In this document: positions 60,623-64,000 of the stretch, in pieces
How the letters are laid out: each line of letters opens with the position of its first letter
Position numbering within the stretch: the stretch's first letter is position 1
Assembly: GCF_002081715.1 (NCBI RefSeq)
Contig: NZ_MUKP01000005.1
Location: forward strand, 62,001 to 126,000
Length of the DNA: 64,000 bases
From: Nocardia donostiensis
GTDB lineage: Bacteria > Actinomycetota > Actinomycetes > Mycobacteriales > Mycobacteriaceae
Direction of reading: 5' to 3'
Notes under the pieces: model-generated
What the model was told of the DNA's origin: nothing
Databases searched by the model: none
What the model saw: the letters and a program-made list of their open reading frames with translations, nothing else
Made by a program: the position numbers and the translations under genes

Positions 60623-61714
60623 ATGACCTATCGCGTAGTGCACTGGGGCACCGGCAATGTGGGCAGGCATGCGCTGACCGGCATTCTCACCGATCGGCGG
60701 CTCGAACTCGCCGGGGTGCGGGTGTCAGGGGCGGACAAGGCGGGCCGTGATGCGGGCGAACTGGCCGGACTCGACATCCGCACGGGGATCACCGCGACCA
60801 CCGACACCGACGCGCTGCTGGGCCTGCGACCCGACTGCGTCGTGTACACGGCCATGACCGACAACCGGCTCACCGACGCGCTGGAGGATCTGCGCACCAT
60901 CCTCGCGGCCGGAATCAACGTGGTCGCCAGCGCGCCGGTGTTCCTGCAGTACCCGTGGGACGTGCTGCCTGCCGAACTGCTCGCACCCGTGGAACAGGCT
61001 GCGGCCCAGGGCGGTTCATCGCTGTTCGTCAACGGGATCGACCCGGGTTTCGCCAACGATCTGCTGCCGATGGCGCTACTGGGCACTTGTCAGCGGGTCG
61101 ACCAGGTGCGCTGTCTGGAAATCGTCGATTACGCCACCTACGACAACGCCGCCGTCATGTTCGACATCATGGGTTTCGGCAAGCCCCTCGACGAGACGCC
61201 GATCCTGCTGCAGCCCGGGGTGCTGACCCTGGCCTGGGGCAGCGTGGTCCGCCAACTGGCGGCCGGGCTCGGGATCACCCTCGACTCGGTCACTCAGACC
61301 GTCGAACGGATTCCCGCGCCGCAGGATTTCGATATCGCCTCCGGGCATATCCGGGCAGGCACCGCGGCTGGGCTCCGGTTCGAGGTGTGCGGCATGGTCG
61401 GCGACCGGGCTGTGACCGTGCTCGAGCACATCACTCGCCTGCGCGCCGACCTCGCGCCCGAGTGGCCACAACCGGCCCGAGCAGGCGGCTCCTACCGGGT
61501 GGAGGTCACCGGGGAACCGCATTACGTGCTCGACCTGAGCTCGTCGAGCGACCACGGCGACCACAACCATGCCAACCTGGTCGCCACCGCGATGCGGTTG
61601 GTGAACGCTATTCCGGCCGTGGTGGCGGCCGAACCAGGTATCCGCACCACCCTGGATCTGCCGTTGGTGACCGGCATCGGTCGCGCCGACCCGCCCGCCC
61701 CGAGTCCGAACTGA
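60623..61714 (+). CDS. NAD(P)-dependent dehydrogenase with DapB-like N-terminal domain
   Basis: This 363-residue protein has a Rossmann N-terminus with GTGNVGRHAL (about 9-18), as in dihydrodipicolinate-reductase-like dehydrogenases, and a long C-terminal domain containing GIDPGFANDLLP and CLEIVDYATYDNAAVMFDIMGFGKPLDE. Relatives in mycobacteria and nocardiae are often labelled dihydrodipicolinate reductase or diacylglycerol kinase without proof. ATG 60623 is six bases from GAGGAG; ATG 60617 is too close to it. It follows the SDR gene in one operon. Substrate unknown. Confidence 0.82.
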   Translation: MTYRVVHWGTGNVGRHALTGILTDRRLELAGVRVSGADKAGRDAGELAGLDIRTGITATTDTDALLGLRPDCVVYTAMTDNRLTDALEDLRTILAAGINVVASAPVFLQYPWDVLPAELLAPVEQAAAQGGSSLFVNGIDPGFANDLLPMALLGTCQRVDQVRCLEIVDYATYDNAAVMFDIMGFGKPLDETPILLQPGVLTLAWGSVVRQLAAGLGITLDSVTQTVERIPAPQDFDIASGHIRAGTAAGLRFEVCGMVGDRAVTVLEHITRLRADLAPEWPQPARAGGSYRVEVTGEPHYVLDLSSSSDHGDHNHANLVATAMRLVNAIPAVVAAEPGIRTTLDLPLVTGIGRADPPAPSPN

Positions 61715-61915
61715 ACAGGAGTATCGTCGCACCGGCCGCCCGTCGGCCCATGAGCAAAGATCGCCGCCCAGGAAGCATTGTCCGGGCACATCGATATCTC
61801 CGGGTCTCGAGGGAAATGGTTGAATTCCTGGCACGCGACTGCGTGAACGTGGCGGCCGCGACCTCGCGACTCGGGTGCCTGCGCCCGGAGTCCTGCACGA
61901 CAGGCGGTATTGGAC

Positions 61916-63280
61916 GTGGACGAGCTCCTCAACAGCGCCAGTGGCTTCATCTGGGGCCCCTGGCTGCTCATTCCCCTGCTTCTGCTGACCGGCCTGTACC
62001 TGACGGTGCTGCTGCGCGGTCTGCAGATCCGCAAACTCGGGACCGCGCTCTGGCTCGCCTTCGTCAAACGCCGCGAGCCCGACGGGGCCGGGGACATCTC
62101 GCACTATCAGGCGTTGTCGACCGCGCTGGCCGCCACCGTCGGTGTCGGCAATATCGCCGGTGTGGCGACGGCGATCGCACTCGGCGGCCCGGGCGCGGTG
62201 TTCTGGATGTGGTGCACCGGCCTGGTGGGGATGGCCACCAAATACAGCGAGGCGTTCCTTGGTGTCCGGTTCCGGCGTACCGACGCTGCCGGTGAGCAGG
62301 CCGGCGGGCCGATGCACTATCTGCGGGAAGGCATCAAAGGTCCGTTCGGCGTGTTCCTCGGCGGGTTCTTCGCGGTGGCCGGTGTTTTCGCCTCGTTCGG
62401 CATCGGCAATATGACCCAGGCCAACACGGTCGCCGCCAACGTGGAATCCGAGTGGGGTCTGCCCACCTGGGTCACCGGCCTGATCATCACCGGTCTGGCC
62501 GCAGCGGTCATCCTCGGCGGTATCAAGAACATCGGCCGCGTCACCAGCCTCTTCGTGCCGGTCATGATCATCCTCTATATCGTCGGCGCGGCCGCGGTGC
62601 TGGCCTTCAACGTCACCGAACTGCCCGCCGCGATCGGGCTCATCGTCACCGACGCGTTCACCGGCACCGCTGCCACGGGCGGTTTCGTCGGTGCCGGTGT
62701 CGCGGCCGCCATCCGCTACGGTGTCGCGCGCGGCATCTTCTCCAACGAATCCGGGCTCGGCACCGGTGGTATCGCCGCCGCGGCCGCCCAGACCACACAC
62801 CCGGTGCGCCAAGCCCTCGTCTCGATGACCCAGACCTTCATCGACACGCTGGTCGTGGTGAGTTTCACCGGCCTCACCATCGTGGTGACCGGGGTCTGGA
62901 AGTCCGACAGTTCCCCGGCGACATTCACCGCGGACGCGTTCGCCCAGGCACTGCCCGGCACCTGGGGCAGCGTCATCGTGACGGTGAGCGTGATCTTCTT
63001 CGCGTTCTCCACCGTGCTCGGCTGGTCCTACTACGGCGACCGCTGCATCGAGTACCTGTTCGGCCGCAAGCTGGTGCTGCCGTACCGGATCGTGTTCATC
63101 GTGGTCGTCTATCTCGGCGCGACACGGGAGCTGTCGACGGTGTGGACGTTCTCCGATGTGGCCAACGGCCTGATGGCACTGCCGAACCTGATCGGCCTGG
63201 TCATCTTGTCCCCGCTGGTCTACCGGGAGACGAAGGCCTACTTCGACGGCAAACAATCCGACGAAGTACGGGTGCACTGA
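61916..63280 (+). CDS. Alanine/glycine:cation symporter (AGCS family)
   Basis: This 454-residue transporter imports alanine or glycine with sodium or protons. About eleven membrane helices are present. Family marks are GDISHYQALSTALAATVGVGNIAGVATAIALGGPGAVFWMW (about 58-98), GGPMHYLREGI, GIFSNESGLGTGGIAAAAA (about 280-298) and STVLGWSYYGDRCIEYLFG. GTG 61916 is preceded by AGGCGG; TTG 61910 would add two residues. It shares its direction with the SDR/DapB-like operon, 200 bases away. A hairpin follows the gene. Confidence 0.93.
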   Translation: MDELLNSASGFIWGPWLLIPLLLLTGLYLTVLLRGLQIRKLGTALWLAFVKRREPDGAGDISHYQALSTALAATVGVGNIAGVATAIALGGPGAVFWMWCTGLVGMATKYSEAFLGVRFRRTDAAGEQAGGPMHYLREGIKGPFGVFLGGFFAVAGVFASFGIGNMTQANTVAANVESEWGLPTWVTGLIITGLAAAVILGGIKNIGRVTSLFVPVMIILYIVGAAAVLAFNVTELPAAIGLIVTDAFTGTAATGGFVGAGVAAAIRYGVARGIFSNESGLGTGGIAAAAAQTTHPVRQALVSMTQTFIDTLVVVSFTGLTIVVTGVWKSDSSPATFTADAFAQALPGTWGSVIVTVSVIFFAFSTVLGWSYYGDRCIEYLFGRKLVLPYRIVFIVVVYLGATRELSTVWTFSDVANGLMALPNLIGLVILSPLVYRETKAYFDGKQSDEVRVH

Positions 63281-63296
63281 CCTGCGCCGCACCGCC

Positions 63297-63315
63297 CGCC
63301 CACGTTTGGTGGGCG
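63297..63315 (+). terminator. Hairpin after AGCS gene
   Basis: CGCCCAC (63297-63303) pairs with GTGGGCG (63309-63315) around the loop GTTTG, 17 bases after the stop codon. The stem is short but GC-rich. Confidence 0.55.
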
Positions 63316-63423
63316 TGGCGCCGGGAAACCGGCGTGCGGAAGGAGGCGCGGTGAGACACAATCGCGCAGCGCTCATTGCGCCGACGGGGTGCGAGAAACT
63401 CCCGCAGGACACAGGAGGCAGTG

Positions 63424-63861
63424 ATGAGTGAGATGAGCGAGATGAGCGAAACGAACGACACCTGGGATCCGCCGCAGGACACGGGCGCGCCGGACGCGGC
63501 CGAGACCGACGCAGCCGGTCTGAGCGCGTCCGAGGACCTCGACGAGGACGAACTGCGTTCGGACCCGCTCGAGGAGGGTATGGACCCGCCTGAGCACTGG
63601 TCCGGTGTCGACCAATACGGTATGACCCCGCGTGAGGAGCGCACGCCGCGCCCCATGGACGACCGTCTCGACGAAGAACAACCCGATACGGTCGCCGACC
63701 CGCCGGACGAGCCGGGTCCGGCCGAATCCGATGCGATGACCGTCGGTGGCGAGGACGTGATCAACCCGCCGCACGAATACGAGCGGGATCTGGGTATCGA
63801 CGCCGATATCGCGGGCGGTTCGGTGGCGGACGAGATCCGGGAGGCCGAACCCCCGGAGTAG
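63424..63861 (+). CDS. Acidic DUF5709 protein
   Basis: This 145-residue, strongly acidic protein is rich in Asp, Glu and Pro and has no hydrophobic segment. It resembles DUF5709, with EGMDPPEHWSGVDQYGMTPREE (about 50-71) and the C-terminal ERDLGIDADIAGGSVADEIREAEP. The start repeats MSEMSEMSE, so ATG 63424 and two in-frame ATGs after it are all possible; AGGAGG favours 63424. Function unknown; these proteins are probably disordered. Confidence 0.78.
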   Translation: MSEMSEMSETNDTWDPPQDTGAPDAAETDAAGLSASEDLDEDELRSDPLEEGMDPPEHWSGVDQYGMTPREERTPRPMDDRLDEEQPDTVADPPDEPGPAESDAMTVGGEDVINPPHEYERDLGIDADIAGGSVADEIREAEPPE

Positions 63862-64000
63862 CGCAGCACGCTCGCCCGATCACCCTCGGCGATGCGTGGG
63901 CCGGGTGGTTGTGGAGCTAGGACCGGCGGGCGTCGCCGCAGCCGGGGAAGCGGTGCGCTCTTCCTCTGGTTTGCCGTGCGCCTACCTGGGCATTCGTTTC
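63862..64000. other. Right edge of the window
   Basis: These last 139 bases show no supported gene or signal. A gene could begin beyond the window. Confidence 0.3.

Noticed and set aside
61715-61915. Possible riboswitch upstream of the amino-acid symporter
   Set aside because: I looked for glycine-, glutamine- and cyclic-di-AMP-type patterns in the 200-base leader and could not match any.
61076-63412. A 778-codon open frame on the minus strand
   Set aside because: It is antisense to the DapB-like and AGCS genes. The repetitive His/Asp/Arg/Gly composition is an artefact of codon use on the other strand.

Overview
The window comes from a high-GC actinomycete of the order Mycobacteriales and most resembles Nocardia. 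SigA, SigB, IdeR, LexA, NrdR, AhpC/AhpD, polyphosphate glucokinase and dUTPase look like their mycobacterial counterparts. The gene order follows, with insertions, the Mycobacterium tuberculosis stretch Rv2690c to Rv2720. That comparison is from memory; no database was searched.

Region 1 (1-13.4 kb) is largely conserved backbone: an APC-type permease, two TrkA-type potassium regulators, an inserted orphan SigD-like ECF sigma factor, DUF3159, an OB-fold protein, an alpha/beta hydrolase, DUF3710, dut, DUF3093, DUF4193, a Cei-like envelope protein, a SuhB-type phosphatase, ppgK and sigA.

Region 2 (13.4-28.1 kb) is mostly accessory: ethanolamine ammonia-lyase (eutC, eutB), a KhtT/KhtU-like cation/proton antiporter pair, a NarL-type two-component system, DUF952, a DUF7455 zinc peptide, a TetR gene divergent from a SNF2 helicase/SWIM-finger pair, a divergent SDR/TetR pair and a superfamily 2 helicase.

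Region 3 (28.2-44.9 kb) returns to backbone: a YihY/BrkB membrane protein, DUF3039, DUF3099, a methyltransferase, sigB behind an ECF-type stress promoter, an overlapping operon that pairs an AcuC-like deacetylase with a Pat-like lysine acetyltransferase, the ideR-galE pair, DUF4192, PAC2 and a DUF3516 Ski2-like helicase.

Region 4 (45-57.9 kb) holds a compact polyamine operon (ornithine-decarboxylase-like enzyme plus a fused AdoMet decarboxylase/spermidine synthase), oxyR divergent from ahpC-ahpD, a PhzF protein, DUF5134, a tandem DNA repeat ahead of hrpA, nrdR, and a Rv2719c-like gene divergent from lexA with two SOS boxes between them.

Region 5 (57.9-64 kb) holds a gamma-glutamylcyclotransferase-fold protein, an IclR regulator divergent from an SDR and a DapB-like dehydrogenase, an AGCS amino-acid/sodium symporter and an acidic DUF5709 protein.

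Many starts lack a Shine-Dalgarno sequence and have a TANNNT box 6-10 bases upstream, which suggests leaderless transcripts. Several convergent gene pairs are separated by perfect GC-rich hairpins. No rRNA, tRNA, CRISPR array, transposase or phage gene was recognised.
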